Source: Strix aluco (lineage: Eukaryota > Chordata > Aves > Strigiformes > Strigidae). From it: 64,000 bases of DNA. This document shows positions 1 to 13,300 of the stretch, in pieces; the stretch's first letter is position 1; each line of letters starts with the position of its first letter. The notes beneath the pieces were generated by a model. It was not told the origin of the DNA. It saw only the letters and a program-made list of their open reading frames with translations, and did not search any database. The DNA lies in NCBI RefSeq assembly GCF_031877795.1, contig NC_133940.1, forward strand, positions 10,045,985-10,109,984, written 5' to 3'. The position numbers and the translations under genes are program-made.

Positions 1-1078
1 TGAGCCCCTGAGTTTTAATTTGGGCACTGAGTGTTGAGGGGGGAAAAAAACCTGTCAGTGATACGTAAGAATGCCTTTTCAAAAAAGGTACCGTGTCCGC
101 GCCGGCAGGTGTTAGAGCTGTTGCTGTAAGGTACGTTCCTTTTACGGGAGGGCTGTATATTTATATGAAGGTGCTTCAGATACGTCTCTCTGGACAGACC
201 CAGGAACTCCATAAACTGCCTCCCACTTGGCTGGTCTGAGGCCACAGCATGGTAAAGAGACTCTTCCCTGTTGTGAAGTTGAGTGCGCAGCGTTCCTCAG
301 CTACTGATTGGAATTGCCAGCAGTGCTTAGTCCCCTGGACCCATATGTATGCAGCTTAGTTGACAGACTTCTTATTCTCGGATTGTCATAGCCTGAGGAG
401 AAGGGCCAAGATAACTTATGTTGGTGCAGGCTGTTAAAATGATTGGATTGGGACTACACGGTTTTCTGTTTCCGCTTGATTAGTCTTTCTCAAAGGAAGA
501 GTAGTTAATGTGAAGTAAATGATCCGATTTTTATTTTAAGGTGTCTGATTTGGATGCTGTTTTCAATACTACTTTTCTACAATAAGACCTAATTACTTCA
601 CAGTCGTTGATAAAAATGTATTTTCTTGAAATTTAAACAGGGAGGAAATAAGGAGGTCCTTGGCATGATAGCATATCCCAGTCTCTAGGACTTACTCAAT
701 CATGGCCTGTTACACGGCTGGTTGTACACCAATGTGTGTTGTTTTCACAGTGCACTGGGATTAGGCTTTGTGGAAGAAAACCTCAAGGACAGATTTATTT
801 CCTTACACAAACCTTTTGGTTGGGGTGGTGGTTTTGGCAGTAAAAGTCAGTCATGGGAGATAGTCTTGTACCAGTACTGTCTGGGACTTCAGAGTTAATG
901 ATTAACTCCAAAGAGAGTAGAAGAATCACTGTAGGACTGAGCGATCTATATTCCCTCTCCAGCATGCATGTATGAGCAGAGTAGTACCGGTTTGTGTTTG
1001 TGGAGGGATACTACTTACTCATCCCCTGTGTAAATTCATTCTGAATAAAGGTTACTTATCTCTCTCTCTCAACTCCAG
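1..1078 (+). other. UBE2A: UBE2A intron 3 (partial)
   Basis: This is intronic sequence before the first UBE2A coding exon in the window. It ends in a pyrimidine-rich tract (a TCTCTC run, then CTCCAG) that forms the acceptor at 1077-1078. I see no exon, RNA gene or recognisable repeat here. The first three coding exons of UBE2A must lie to the left of the window. Confidence 0.7.
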
Positions 1079-2813
1079 GAACTTTCAAACTTACAATAGA
1101 ATTCACAGAAGAATATCCGAATAAGCCACCTACTGTTAGATTTGTCTCGAAAATGTTTCATCCAAATGGTAAGTACTTACACAATGCTTGCTTTTTTTTT
1201 TTTTTTTTTAATATATAGCATGCTATAGTGCTGTAGAAAAGGGTCTATTTATTATAAAAGTTTCCACTATCTATTAAGCTACCAAAATTGCAGTGTGGTT
1301 CTGTGTAGTTTTGGTAAAGATGAATATGTGAGCAGTGCTCAGGCTTGAAATGAAAGGAGCCTCTTACCTTTCAGGTGTTACAGCACAGTGTTGATGAGAT
1401 GCTCTTCTCTCTCAGCTGCCTGTTGTTAAACCTCACAGAAGAGTATTTTGTACTTAAACAGCAGTGCCCTGGGCTTTTGTCTATACGTAGTGCATACGAG
1501 TGTAGTGACAGTGCTGAATGCAGTTGTCTTTCATCACTTTACTTCCCAAAAATGCCTGTAAGAATGCTACACCTTGAAATGTAGTGCTAGTTTCTAACTA
1601 CAGCCAGTGATAGTAAGATTGTTTCAGTAATCCCCTTGGTAATTAGAGGTTGGAGATGTGTGCCTTGCCTCCAAACAAGTATTAGCTTTGTGAAGAAAAA
1701 CTGGAAACTTTCCAGTGTAGTAAGTGTGTGTGTGGGTAAAGTGCACGGAGGGAAGGTTCCTCTCGAGGTGCTGTCAGAAAGGTGACTAGACACTGTCTGT
1801 GGTAGATACTTTCAGGGGAAATCTTATGTGTAAACAGCTTTTTGCTTGTGTTCTTTATTTGGTTCACTTGTGGGTAGCTTAAATTCTTTTGCCTTAAAAA
1901 TCTATTCATGGTTTTCCATAGTGGTAGTTGCAATCTTGTAGAGAAGCTTGATGTTGAAGAATAAGCAGCAGTTGACTTTAAGTACCTCAGACAGCTGTGG
2001 GTGACAAGCTTCACCTCTTCCTGCCTACAGGCCTGTTTGCTGGACTTAAGTCTGCCAGACGGTATTGACTTCTGCGGTGTTTGTCAGTTTTCAGCATGAG
2101 GTAGTGCTAGATAAAAACCGAGTAGCTGTACAACTTCTGTTTTAAGCCATTCTTCTTGAACCTTTTCTAGTCTATGCAGATGGTAGTATATGTCTGGATA
2201 TTCTTCAGAATCGTTGGAGTCCTACTTATGATGTCTCCTCCATCTTAACATCCATACAGGTAAAAAGAACTCTGCATGAAAAGGCAGAATGCAATCAGGA
2301 TGCTTTGACAAAAACAGCTCAGGAAACACTTTTTTTTTTTTTTTTTTCCTCCCCTCCTGCTAGGCAGTATAGCCACTATACCTTGGGATTTGCTAAAGTG
2401 TGAATGCTTCCCAGGTGTAAAGGGAGCGGCCAGTGACCGCAGGCGGTGGCTGAAGGGACCCACCCACCCAGCGATGGCACTGCCATCGGTTCAGCAGTCG
2501 CCTGCGCTGCCAAGAGTGAGACTGATGGCGAAAGCTTCCCGTCACTCGCAGCTGGAATACCGCAGCGTGCCGTACCTGTAGCTAGATTAACCTCTGCTCG
2601 CTAGCTTGTGCGGATAGTTTAAGGAATATGTCGGAAAACTATGCATGCTTTCGAGTGCCTAAGAATCTTTTTCTCTTTGCACAGTCTCTATTGGATGAGC
2701 CAAATCCTAACAGTCCAGCAAACAGCCAGGCAGCTCAGCTATACCAAGAGAATAAGCGGGAATATGAAAAACGGGTTTCTGCAATAGTAGAACAGAGCTG
2801 GCGTGACTGTTGA
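1079..2813 (+). CDS. UBE2A: UBE2A, ubiquitin-conjugating enzyme E2 A (RAD6A), last three coding exons
   Basis: The coding exons are 1079-1168, 2171-2259 and 2685-2813, each with GT-AG borders and matching phases. They encode roughly residues 51-152 of the 152-residue E2. The exons read [18 protein letters not shown], then [18 protein letters not shown], then [13 protein letters not shown]. The catalytic cysteine sits in SICLDIL, preceded by the E2 segment MFHPN. The C-terminus is VEQSWRDC, which is the UBE2A ending; the paralogue UBE2B ends in NDS. UBE2A works with RAD18 in PCNA ubiquitination during damage tolerance and with RNF20/RNF40 in histone H2B ubiquitination, in the nucleus. The gene is convergent with NKRF, as in mammals. 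No inactivating change is visible. The identity is very secure because the E2 is almost invariant among vertebrates; only the 5' half is missing from the window. Confidence 0.97.
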
Positions 2814-4120
2814 CCCAGGATGATGCAAATGAACACTCTGTTGATGAGGAAATAAACAAAGTGTCTGAGTCATCTTTTTCCTCCTAGCATTTACTTTGCA
2901 AGCAGAATAGCTGTTGTGCTGTTGCCACCCTCCCTTGCTGAAGCTTCTTCTCCTTGGACATCAGAAAGCACCCACTTTGAAGTCAAATGTTCTGTACTTG
3001 GGTTACTTGCAAAAGAGTTACTGATGCCGAATTCATTTCCTGTGGTCCCTCTCCAGTCTTAGGGCAGTATTGTGCATTTCTGTAGTGTACACTAAGCTTT
3101 TAATTGTAATTGTGTTATACACAGTGATGCTTATGTGTAGCTTGATAAAAGGGATGTTTATATACATACACATTTTTTAACTGATATTAACTAAAGTGCT
3201 GATGTGTCCAGGCTGGTCATTTACCTCTACTATTGGTTTAGACCCCACTGCATTTGTAAGTACTGAGTGAAGAAGTAACCTCGTTTCCCTTTTGTATTGG
3301 TTTAGCAACTCCTTGCTCATGGAGAAAAAACAACTCTCAAATTGATTCCAATTCAGATATTTAGTAAGACCGTGGAATGCTAGTTACCGCTGCACTTCAC
3401 ACACAAGATTTATGTACAGATATACATAAATCACTACAGTTGTGGTACTTTGATCTTTGCTTAGGCTGAGAAACAACCCCCCCCTTTTTTTTAATTTTTA
3501 TTTTAAAGGACATGCCTACAGAGACTGCTTCAATATGTTTCTATAGTCCTGTCACTGAGGCATTACTGGACAAAACCAGGTAGAGCTGTGGTACTCTGAG
3601 CGCAGACCTTCCACATCAAGGAAGAGGTAAAACCTGAAGTGTTCCAGTGGTGGAATTACTCCCCTTCAGTGTCCTTCTCCTGCCCCTTATCTTTAGCTGA
3701 GAAAGATAAGAAGTTCTTTGGGATCCGGCTGTGCCTCGTGGAAAGGTTGAATGAAGTAGGGGGTAGGCACTTGGGTCTCTGCAGTTTCTGCTCTTTGTAG
3801 ATTACCGTGGGGTTTGTGTGAGCTACTGCTGCATGCTTGAGTTAGTTTCCCTTCAGTTTTATGAAAATATTTTTTCAACTCTGAAAAAACATTTGTAAGT
3901 CCAGACTCACTTTTTTTGTAAGGCTAAGTTTGTACATTTGGATACAGTACCTTAAAGCAGCAGTGTGGGATGAGACCTACAGTTGTGTTGTCCACTGTTC
4001 CAGTGTCTTTTGTGTGCACATTGGTCTGTTAGTTGAGAAGTTTAACTTTGCACAAGTAACCCATGTAAGAAACTGTACATTTTTCAAAACTTGTAAATAA
4101 AGTGTAACCTTAGTGCTTAT
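2814..4120 (+). other. UBE2A: UBE2A 3' untranslated region with poly(A) signal
   Basis: This AT-rich tail follows the UBE2A stop codon. A canonical AATAAA lies at 4096-4101 in the context TTGTAAATAAAGTG, followed by a T- and G-containing stretch, so cleavage is expected near 4115-4125. The 3' UTR would be about 1.3 kb. GC content rises sharply just after the signal, which fits the end of the transcript. The end point is inferred from the signal alone. Confidence 0.75.
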
Positions 4121-6349
4121 TGTATAAATAGGCAAGAGGTGTATAACTGTGGTTATTTTGGTGGAGCCTGGGGCGGGATCAGGCCCCAGGTGGCCCCTTA
4201 CAGCAGGACAGTGACATTGTTCCTGCCCAGGGCAGCAGCAGTGCCCGCCAGGGCAGGGGGTGGTGGACTTGGCCCTCCCAGCCAGGCACGGCAGTGTGAG
4301 GGGCAAAGGAGGAGACAGGCCAGGACTGACAGACATGAGCCTTAGTGAAACCAGTGCCTGCAGGAGCTGCAGCACTGTGTCAGGCCTCAGCGTGAACTGT
4401 TGACAAAAAGGAGCCTGTGATAATGAGTTACAGCAACTTAATGGGCTCAGTAATGAATTGGTAGAGGAAGCATGTTTATTTTCCTCCTGTCTTACGAGGG
4501 GAAGAACAGGATTTTAAGTGGCTGACACATAACAGAAGCTGGTACTGCTGCTTAATTCTGTAATGAAGATGGAAGTGGCCAGGCTCTTTTAAAAAATTAA
4601 ACTGGCCTTTGTACCTGCTGCACCCACAGCTCCCACTGCTGAACAGGCCTTTTGTCTTACATGGCACAGCCTCGCTCCACTGCACTCCCACCAAGTTACA
4701 GGGGCTCCTTCTGAAGGACAGTGTCCTCACAGCCCCCGGGTGAGAGCTGCCCCGCTCCTGGGTGCGCACAGGGAAGGGACAGCACCTCTGCCTCACCTAG
4801 GGGTGGGTGCTCCTCGAGCGCTCCCTGGGTGAGCCTGGCCCCTGTCAGAGCCAGTCAAGCAACAAGCACCTTAGTTGCTCCAACTATGTTACAGAGCCCA
4901 GACCACCACTCCAGCTCCAACTGGGATGGAGACACCAACCCAGAGTATCTGAGCTGCTGCCCCATCCCAGCTGGGAGGGCTCCTGCAGGCTGCTGCCAGC
5001 AGAACCCTTTCTGAAGGGGCCAAGTCCTACTGCCACAGAGGCCAGCGCATCAGTCCCTCCATTTCGTATTTGTCTTGGTGGTTGCTAAAAAAAAAAAAAA
5101 GAGTGGACTCTTAAGGCAGCCAGAAACAAGAGCAGCACAGAGCAGTGTGTGTGTGGGGGGAAATCTCACCTTTACACCCCTCTGGGGTACAGACTTCATC
5201 CACTGACTGAATTGTAAACCGCTTACGGCTCCACGAACGCACCGCAGCGGGGAGGCTGGCAGTGCCTTAGCTCAGCCAGGCCACCCCGGCCACCCAAACC
5301 TACAGCCACCACCTGAGCTGGAAGGCAACGGGCAGGTCCCGCACGCGGCAAAGCTGGGGGGGGGGGCGAGGGTCACAGCCACACGCTGGCACCTGCCCCT
5401 GCCGAGGCACCTCTTGCCCCAACACCGCCGCGGGGCCCCGGCTGCCTTCGCAGCAGCACCAGGCTTTGAAGACCTGCTGCATGTCCAAGTTGGGGAGGGG
5501 GGCTGCGCTCCTGCCTGCAGGAATATCTCCCTAGAAAGTACCAGGCTTCTTCCACTCCTACATCACCATCTGCTAGAGCCCAGTGTTCTTGAGAGCAGAA
5601 TTCAGAAGTAGAGAGGGAATAACGCACACAAAACCCCAACAAAACCAAAAAACCAACATACTTTTAGAATTGTCAGATTATTTTTCTACGAAGACAGCAG
5701 CAGCACGCTTTTATTTCAGAAGTCCGAGCTAGAAGGTGGGCTGCAGCCATCCAGGCAAAGAGAGGAGGGAACGCTCGTTCTCTTCTTCCCGAGCAAGTCT
5801 TACCTGCCAGGGCAGCCTCTTCCTTCCCATAACTGTGGGGACGAAAGTGCCTCTGACTGCACATCACCAGGATACTCCACCTCATCAGTCGGTCAGTCAC
5901 CCACTCCTCAGCACTGAGAGTATTTAAAAAGAAAACAGAACAGGAGGTGGGAAAAAAAAGCTAGAGGATGATGTAAAAAGATGGAGCAGCAAATATAGGC
6001 AGCAGAAAACCAAAAGTGATAGCTGAGACGCAAGGCAACAGAACAGACAAAAAAAAATATTTCATGAAGACTGGCTTCACGCTAAAGACTCATCAGCAGC
6101 AAGGCCCGGCTGCTGACAGAAACAGCCCGCGTCCCCAGGCACGGCTCACGCTGGGCTCTCCCCAGGGCCATCCCCAACCTCTGCGCTCTCCCCGCGGGAA
6201 GCCAGCGTTCCTGCCAGGCTCACGCAGCACCAGCACCTGCGGTACGATCCCGGCGGAGGGGGGGACCTGCTCCCCCCAGCAAGGAGAGAAGCGCCCCGGG
6301 CTCCCAGCAGCGCCTGCCCGCCCTGGAGAGACGCCGCACTCACACCACA
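4121..6349. other. Intergenic region between the convergent 3' ends of UBE2A and NKRF
   Basis: No gene is recognised here. Short open frames are present on both strands, but none has a familiar domain or splice structure. A homopolymer of eleven Gs lies at 5356-5366 and an A-rich run at about 5087-5101. The stretch is moderately GC-rich around 4140-5500 and again at 6110-6350. Confidence 0.5.
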
Positions 6350-7312
6350 CGCCAGAGCAACACCACAAAGTTTACTTGGGCTTCGCGCCTGACAGACACA
6401 AGCACAGGTACAGTAATGGAGCAGAGACATCATTAGGCACAGGTTTGACTTTGCTCAGGATTAAAGAGCTTATGTTCAAAGTAAAAAAATAAGTTATATA
6501 ACAGTCCCCACAAGCTACACGAGCATCTTTGAGCGTGGGCTCTGCGTTTACCTCCAGTTCTTATATTTCACACTTCACCATGGTATTTGCACATGTCAAG
6601 CAGTGCTCCAAGGTAAAAATGCACTGGAATTATCTCGGTCCAATACAGTGACAATTAAGGTGCTTTCGGGAATTCTCAGTATGGGAGACTCAATGTAGAA
6701 ATCTATGAATAAAACTGTATTGTTAAACAGGTTAAGGACATCTTTCTACATACATACACAGTGGAGACAAGACCTCTATATATTTCTCAAGAATAAATGC
6801 AGTTTTCACACATTTTTTTTTATACAAAGTGTGACAAATCCTTTTTTTTTCCAGAAATAAAGTTTTATTTTTATTGTCATTAATACCAACTTTACATACA
6901 GGTCTATTCCTCCAGACTGCATTTCCTTTGCTTTTTATTTTTTTTTTTTTTTTTAAAAAAAAGGCATTTTTTTTTCCTTCCTTGGTCAAGAAGAATAAGG
7001 GAACTATAATTTTAAATGATGTCAAATTCATTCTCGTTGGACATGTGTTTTTGCTATTACAAAACTATTAAAATGTGGAGGAACAAGTAATATCAAAGAC
7101 ACATACAGTAACAGCACTACTGCTTTTGGGTTGTGCTAATATACTTGAACAGAACTTGGTCAGTTCTAAATGTCTAACAACATTTTTGAAATTATATTAA
7201 CGAAGTAAAAGACTTCAACGTTAATATAACCAACAACAAGAAAAATGCAGCATCTCTTTCTTTAATCGAGTATCTAGGAAGCTCAGTCTGTGGTGACGTG
7301 GGACACCTAACC
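6350..7312 (-). other. NKRF: NKRF 3' untranslated region (end uncertain)
   Basis: This AT-rich sequence lies downstream of the NKRF stop codon on the minus strand. Minus-strand AATAAA signals occur around 6864-6875, and an AGTAAA-type signal near 6371-6377 is followed by a G/T-rich stretch. Either could be the true end, so the outer limit is tentative. Long T and A tracts lie at 6938-6963. Confidence 0.45.
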
Positions 7313-10300
7313 TCACTTTGCCTGAGGCATAATAAGCTCGTAATGCCCAACCTGGCCTTCTTGCTTCAGCTGGTCCAACAGATCCTCCTTGCGCCGCTTC
7401 CTGCTCACCACCAAGTATCTGTTGTGCCCCTGCCCATGAGATTTACTTTTAAGACCATATTTTTGGGCAATCTGATGTATCTGCTTCCGCTCATCCATGG
7501 TCAGTTCTCTAGAGAAAGTCAAGTCAATGTGACTTTCTGAGCGTGCATAGTTTCGAATGATCTCTTCAATATCTCTTTTAGCGATTTTGTTCACCCTTTC
7601 TACATCAAGCCCAAGTCCCTCCCTTTTAAACTGCTCCTTCACCGAGATAGGCTCTCTAATTCCTTCACCGTCTTTCCCTAGGCCACCGCCTGTCCAGCCC
7701 ATCTTTCTTAAAATTTGATTCCCAATGTTATCTTCTTTGATCTTCTGTTTGAAAGCCTCTTCTGCTGAGCGACCCCGAATCTCATTTCTGGAGATGACAT
7801 CTTCGATGGTGCCTTTCTTCAGGTTATTAACAACAGTTGGCTGAGTCTTTTTGAGGATTTTCACGGCTTCCTCTGCTGCCTCATGCTTGACAGATTTCTT
7901 CACTCCAACTGCTTCTGCAATGAATTCATCTTCAAGCAGCACCTTGCACTTCCACCGCATGCCAGTCATCCTCTCAAAGACATACTCCACCGTCATCTTG
8001 TTGAACTGGGCGGTGTCGTTCAGCGTACACACTGGATTATTGGAGTTCTCATAAATCACCAGGTCCTTCAGGTCCTTCTTCCTCCCGGAGCCCCGCGATG
8101 AGCAGCCCACTTTCTGAACCTGGGTCACTTTGATGGTAGTTATATTTGACTGCATCTTCTGCAGAATCTTCAAGGCCTCCTCAGCTGCCGCGTGTTTGCT
8201 GGTCTTTTTAGTGCCAAATCCCTCGGCTAGGCAGTGATCTTGGAGATACACTTGACAACGCCACGAGCGGTTGGGCATTAATTCGTATTTATATTCAACA
8301 GACATTTTGTTATATGAGGCAGAATTGTTAAGTATTCCTATTGCGTCGCTGGCATTCTCCGTGAGGACAAAACTAGTCCAGTGTTTGCTGGTATTCGTGG
8401 AACCTTTCACAGATTCAGTACCAGGCTGCATCGGGACACAGTCCCTGTTGGCAACTACAAACTCCTCGTGAGGTTTAAGAGCAGGAGGGAAATCTGGGCG
8501 ACTCACGCCTGCCTCACACACCACCAAGTCTTCGTGATAGGTGTGCCTGAACTTCCGCTGAACGACTCGAACTTCCACAGAGTTCTTCAGCAGCCTGACC
8601 GCCAGCTCCGCGGCTCGATCCCTGGATCCGTTTTTGCTGCCGGCGTAACCGGTGGTCAGGTAGACGTTCTGACACCGCACTTCACAAGCGAAGCCATCTG
8701 TTAGAAGTTTCCTGCTCTTGGGGAGGTCAGCAGGGGCGATTTCTTTCAGAGGAACATAAATATATTCAGGATTTGTCTTGCATGCCTGAATTGAACGTGT
8801 CAAAAGATACGTATAGTTAATTTTATCAGTCCCAGTGTTTGCATCTGGGTTAGCAAGATTTTTCCAGATAGCTGCTGACAGTTTCTCAATAAAACTCTGC
8901 TTCAGCATTATAGCTGACGGAGGGAAAGTCTCTGATGCAGACTGGACAGTCGAAGGAGAAACAGAAACCTGCAACACGCTGCTTGCAGTAGAGTCCATGC
9001 TATTCACAGCCTTCTTGGCTGCTGCTGCCTGGCCTGCAAAGCCAAACCCAGCTGAGTTGGAGAGCTGGGGATCCACCTCCCGTGCACTCACAAAAGAATT
9101 TGTACAGTTTTCAGGTGGCTGCACTATGCTGTTCGTATTTGCCTCCTGGTTCACCTCCTGCATTTGGTTATCCAGAGATTCTTCCTTCTTGTCATCCTTC
9201 TCAGCACTGGTGACAAAGTGTATGGGTTCAAAACGTGGTCGCACCCGGAACCTGGGGACCATCTTTTTGGGTGGCTCAGGAATCTCTTCCAGCTCTGGAC
9301 CTATGGGGTGGAAGAAGAGGACAAGATTATCAATATGTGCTATGACAGGGAGACAGTGTTTTCACAGAGTGACCTCCAGGAGAAGCCTGCAGGCTCTGAA
9401 CACAGGATTCCTACTTCTTAGCTACAAACCAAAAGGTTTCCTTCTGAAGACGTTCACAATTGATCAAATAAGACCATTCATTCTTGTGTGGGTCACTACG
9501 CAGTATTTCCAGCTCCACAACTACCATGCAAAAATTATGTATTTAGTTACATGGATTTTAGGTCCAAATCACTTGCTCTGCTCCCCAACACTGCCCACTG
9601 AACCCAGCCAGTAATTTCTGAAGTTAATCCATTCAAAGCTACTAAAACAAGTAAAAACTACAGCCAGTAAGACGGAACACCAGAGCGGGACTAGAGCCTC
9701 AGCTCTGACTCTGCTGCAGGGTTGCGGGATGATCTCAGATGATAAACTACTCTGTCTTCAGGTCTTCTCATCTAATGGAGGAACACAGTGATACTGAACC
9801 CTCCTTTCCAAAACACGCAGGGCTGTTAATGACAGTGTTAATAGAAGCATATTTTCTGTAAATATAACTACCCTTGGCTAAAAGACACCAAACATGGAGA
9901 AATCTGCCCGAGCCTCAGGCGACAGCTGCAGCGGCTGAGGGGGCCCATTACACATTACTGGTAGACAGACCTCTTGTTTCTTAACCAGAAGAAATGCAAA
10001 TGAGGCAGAATATCCTGATACGCACAGCTACTGCAGAAAGTGAGGATCAAATAGCTGATAAGCAAATACGTCACATCTAAAAGATGGTTATACAAGACTT
10101 CTCTGGTGAAAGATTTAGCCCCCACACGCCAAAGTGGTACATGCATGTCATTTCATGAGAGGAGCAAAAGGCCACCTCAGCGCCTTGGAATGAGCTGCCT
10201 AATCCAGTGCCAATGTATGCAATCGTAATATAGGTCAGGAAACACATCTGTCTAGACATCACCCTACCTTAACGTTATTTATCATAGCCTAGTTCATTGC

Positions 10301-13300
10301 AGATGAAGAAACCACTTCACATACAGCATAAACAGGCCTTCACATTTAAATCAGGCGACAAAGCTCTTATACATGTGTTAAATCCTTCAGTCACCAGTTT
10401 TGATGAATTATGGCAAGGTTTAAATTTTTTGATCGGTTTGGTATCCTGATGATTGCACTGCAGCAGCATCTAAAGGCTCTCACCAGCAGAACAGCTCTTT
10501 ATGCTGTCTGTGCAACACGCAGTAGAGAACCCTTCCCCTCAGAGCTGCTGCCTGAGAGACAGACAAAACATGGGAGACAAGTAGTAATTTCCTCAGTTTT
10601 GCAGCTGGCCCATGGAAGCACAGAAAGATTGCTGGGTGTCAAAGTAACAGAAGAAACTTTGCCAGAGCTAGGGATTATATCCAACCCTAGAGGAGTCCTG
10701 TGCTGTCTGACCATTTGTACTTTAAACAGCCAAACTACGGACTGATGCTGCCTCACAAAGCAAGGGCCTGCCTGCTCACATCCACAACCTGCACCTGCAC
10801 ACATGACCGATTCTCCCATCCCTCGCTCCGCAGAGGGCAGGGCGCTCCCAAGGTGCTGGAGAGGAGCCAGCAGACGGAGCCATTGAACTGCCAGCCCTCT
10901 ATGCCTGCGGCGTTTCCTCCACAGGAAAAGCTACAGCTGGAACGTTGACCCCCGAGACCACAGGACTGGGCTGACACATGCAGGACTCTTCCAGGCACGG
11001 TAGGGAGAAAAAAAAAGAATAAATTAATCCCACCACCACCCCTCAGTGCTCCAGACCGGCTGCAACTCAAAATCACGAAGCTGAACTCCACGTCTCCATG
11101 CAGGTGTATAATCCCTTCTCAGGTCAGAACGTCACCCCTCACCACAGTGAAGAAGGGCAGACAGATACTTCATTACATAGATTCAATTCCCCAAGACTAT
11201 GACTAGGGAAAATCACCTACCTGGTAATTTCAATGAAAAATTGTATTTTCTTAAGCAAAAAGAGAACTTTACATGAATTACGTACACCCCACAACGTGGC
11301 AGAGGAGGGAAAACACCGCAGTCTAGCAGAGTACATCCCGGTGATTTCTCTTCAGTTTGCCGTGCTGGCTCACGCTGCTCTCCCCACGCTCCCACTAATG
11401 CCCACCCGACAGCGACCAGGAGACATGCAGGCAGATATACTCACTGTCAGATGGAGAGTGGTATCTTTTTAGCTTCCTGCTAGGGACCAACTCGTATGTC
11501 CTCATTTCCCCGATATCGATGCCTTCAGCCATCTTGAGAACCTTCTCCATGACCTGCAAGCCATATCTGTGTGGATTCAACAGGAAACCACTTTAGAACT
11601 GGTCCCACGGGGGCAACACAAACACAGGCACACACAAGCTTTTATTATGCAAAACAAGAACCAAAGCTGCCTGAGCCACACGGTACCTGGTGCAGGGGAG
11701 ACGTTCCCCCTGATTTTTCTGGAGTATTAACCCAGGAGCTGAGGCAGCTCAGTGCCGGCAGACGGCCTGCACACCAGCAAACAGGCTACCTGGCTCTAAG
11801 TGAACCCACTCGTGAACAACAAATCGTGCAGCCACCAAACTGAGTGTTTTAAACTTAAATACATTATCTATCGAAATATAACATTTGGCAGAGCTACTAG
11901 GGACATTAAGGAACCCGGGGACATGGGGAAGGGGTTGTCCCCATGGGCATTGCAGTGTCAGTGAACTAAGCACAGGAGCGACCGACTGGCACTGAAGTCT
12001 TGTCTGGGTCAGCAGCCACACACCACACGTCACCAATACTGAAATCGCGGATGTCAGATGACAAAGGCCCTGCTCAGCCTTTATTGACCACTCTTTAAAA
12101 AGCCATACTAATTTCTAGCCTGGTAGCTGTAACTGAAGCATTTTAAATCCCTGAGCCATGGCAGCGGTGAGGTGGCTGTAGCCAGCTCTGTGCAAACCCT
12201 GGCCCCGCAGCAGCACACTCACAGCTCCACAGAGGCAGGACACGCACTGGACAGCCCCTTCCCTCCTGGCCTTACATCCCCGACCAGCTCAGTTTTCCAT
12301 TGCTCTGGGGATCCATCACATGTTTTCAAGCCATTTGCACGCTGAAGCTGAACAAGAAAAAAGCCCAAACCTTCCTAACCAAGGAGAACCTACAAACATG
12401 ACCTGGAACCAGCCTCTGACAGCTTCACGCTGTGGTTCAGAAAGGAGAAAAAGCAATCTTGCACCTGTTCCGTGGTGTGCTCACCTTCAAAGGTCAAAAA
12501 GCATCAGGTCACTGCCCATGGACAGGAGCCCCCAGCTGACCCAACAACTAGTGTTGCAATAACTTGCACCAGCTTTTAAATACTTCCAAGGGCTCTGAAA
12601 ATCTACTTGCTCTCCACTCAGGAAATGCCCTTCCTGTTCCTGATGCAGAGGGCCAGGCAGAAGTTAGATCCACTTAAATCACTGGGTGATAACTCTGAAC
12701 ACTCCCCAGCACAGGCCCTGCTTCACCAGCAGGTACCCAGCACCGCTCAGCCCCCAGCAGAGAGGCAGCAGAACTCTGCACGGGAAGACGATGCCAAGAG
12801 GGATCAAAGGGAGGTGGACAGTGGCGATACCTCATCCTCCTGCAGCCAGAAGGGAGTGGGGTGGGAATCTCTGTTCCTCTCTCTGGCTTACAGGGAGAAG
12901 AGTACATTACCTCTGATGGGAACATGAAGAATGATGCCCTTTTCCAGCAGGGTGCAAGAACAGCGTTAGAATTGACGTGTGCGTGTCACTCTTCTTCACA
13001 AAGGATGGAGATGTCTGGGGCTCAGATTTCTGCCCAGGGGAAGATCAACCACCCCCAACATGTGTTTGTCTAACAGGGCCTTAGAAATCTCAAGTTGTAG
13101 AGACTGTACATGGAGGCAGAGGAATGCCATGCCTCCAGTGCCTAGCTGAAGTCTCCCTGGTGTGACTCAAATATGTTACCTCTTATCCTGATCCCAGTAG
13201 CTCTGGAGCATTATGCTTCCCCCCATATTTTGCAGCCACCTTTAACATATCTGAGAACACATGCATCTTCTCTTATCCATCCCTAGACTAAATGAATCCT

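Noticed and set aside
8835-9614. 259-codon plus-strand open frame
   Set aside because: It lies antisense to the large NKRF exon and has no familiar domain.
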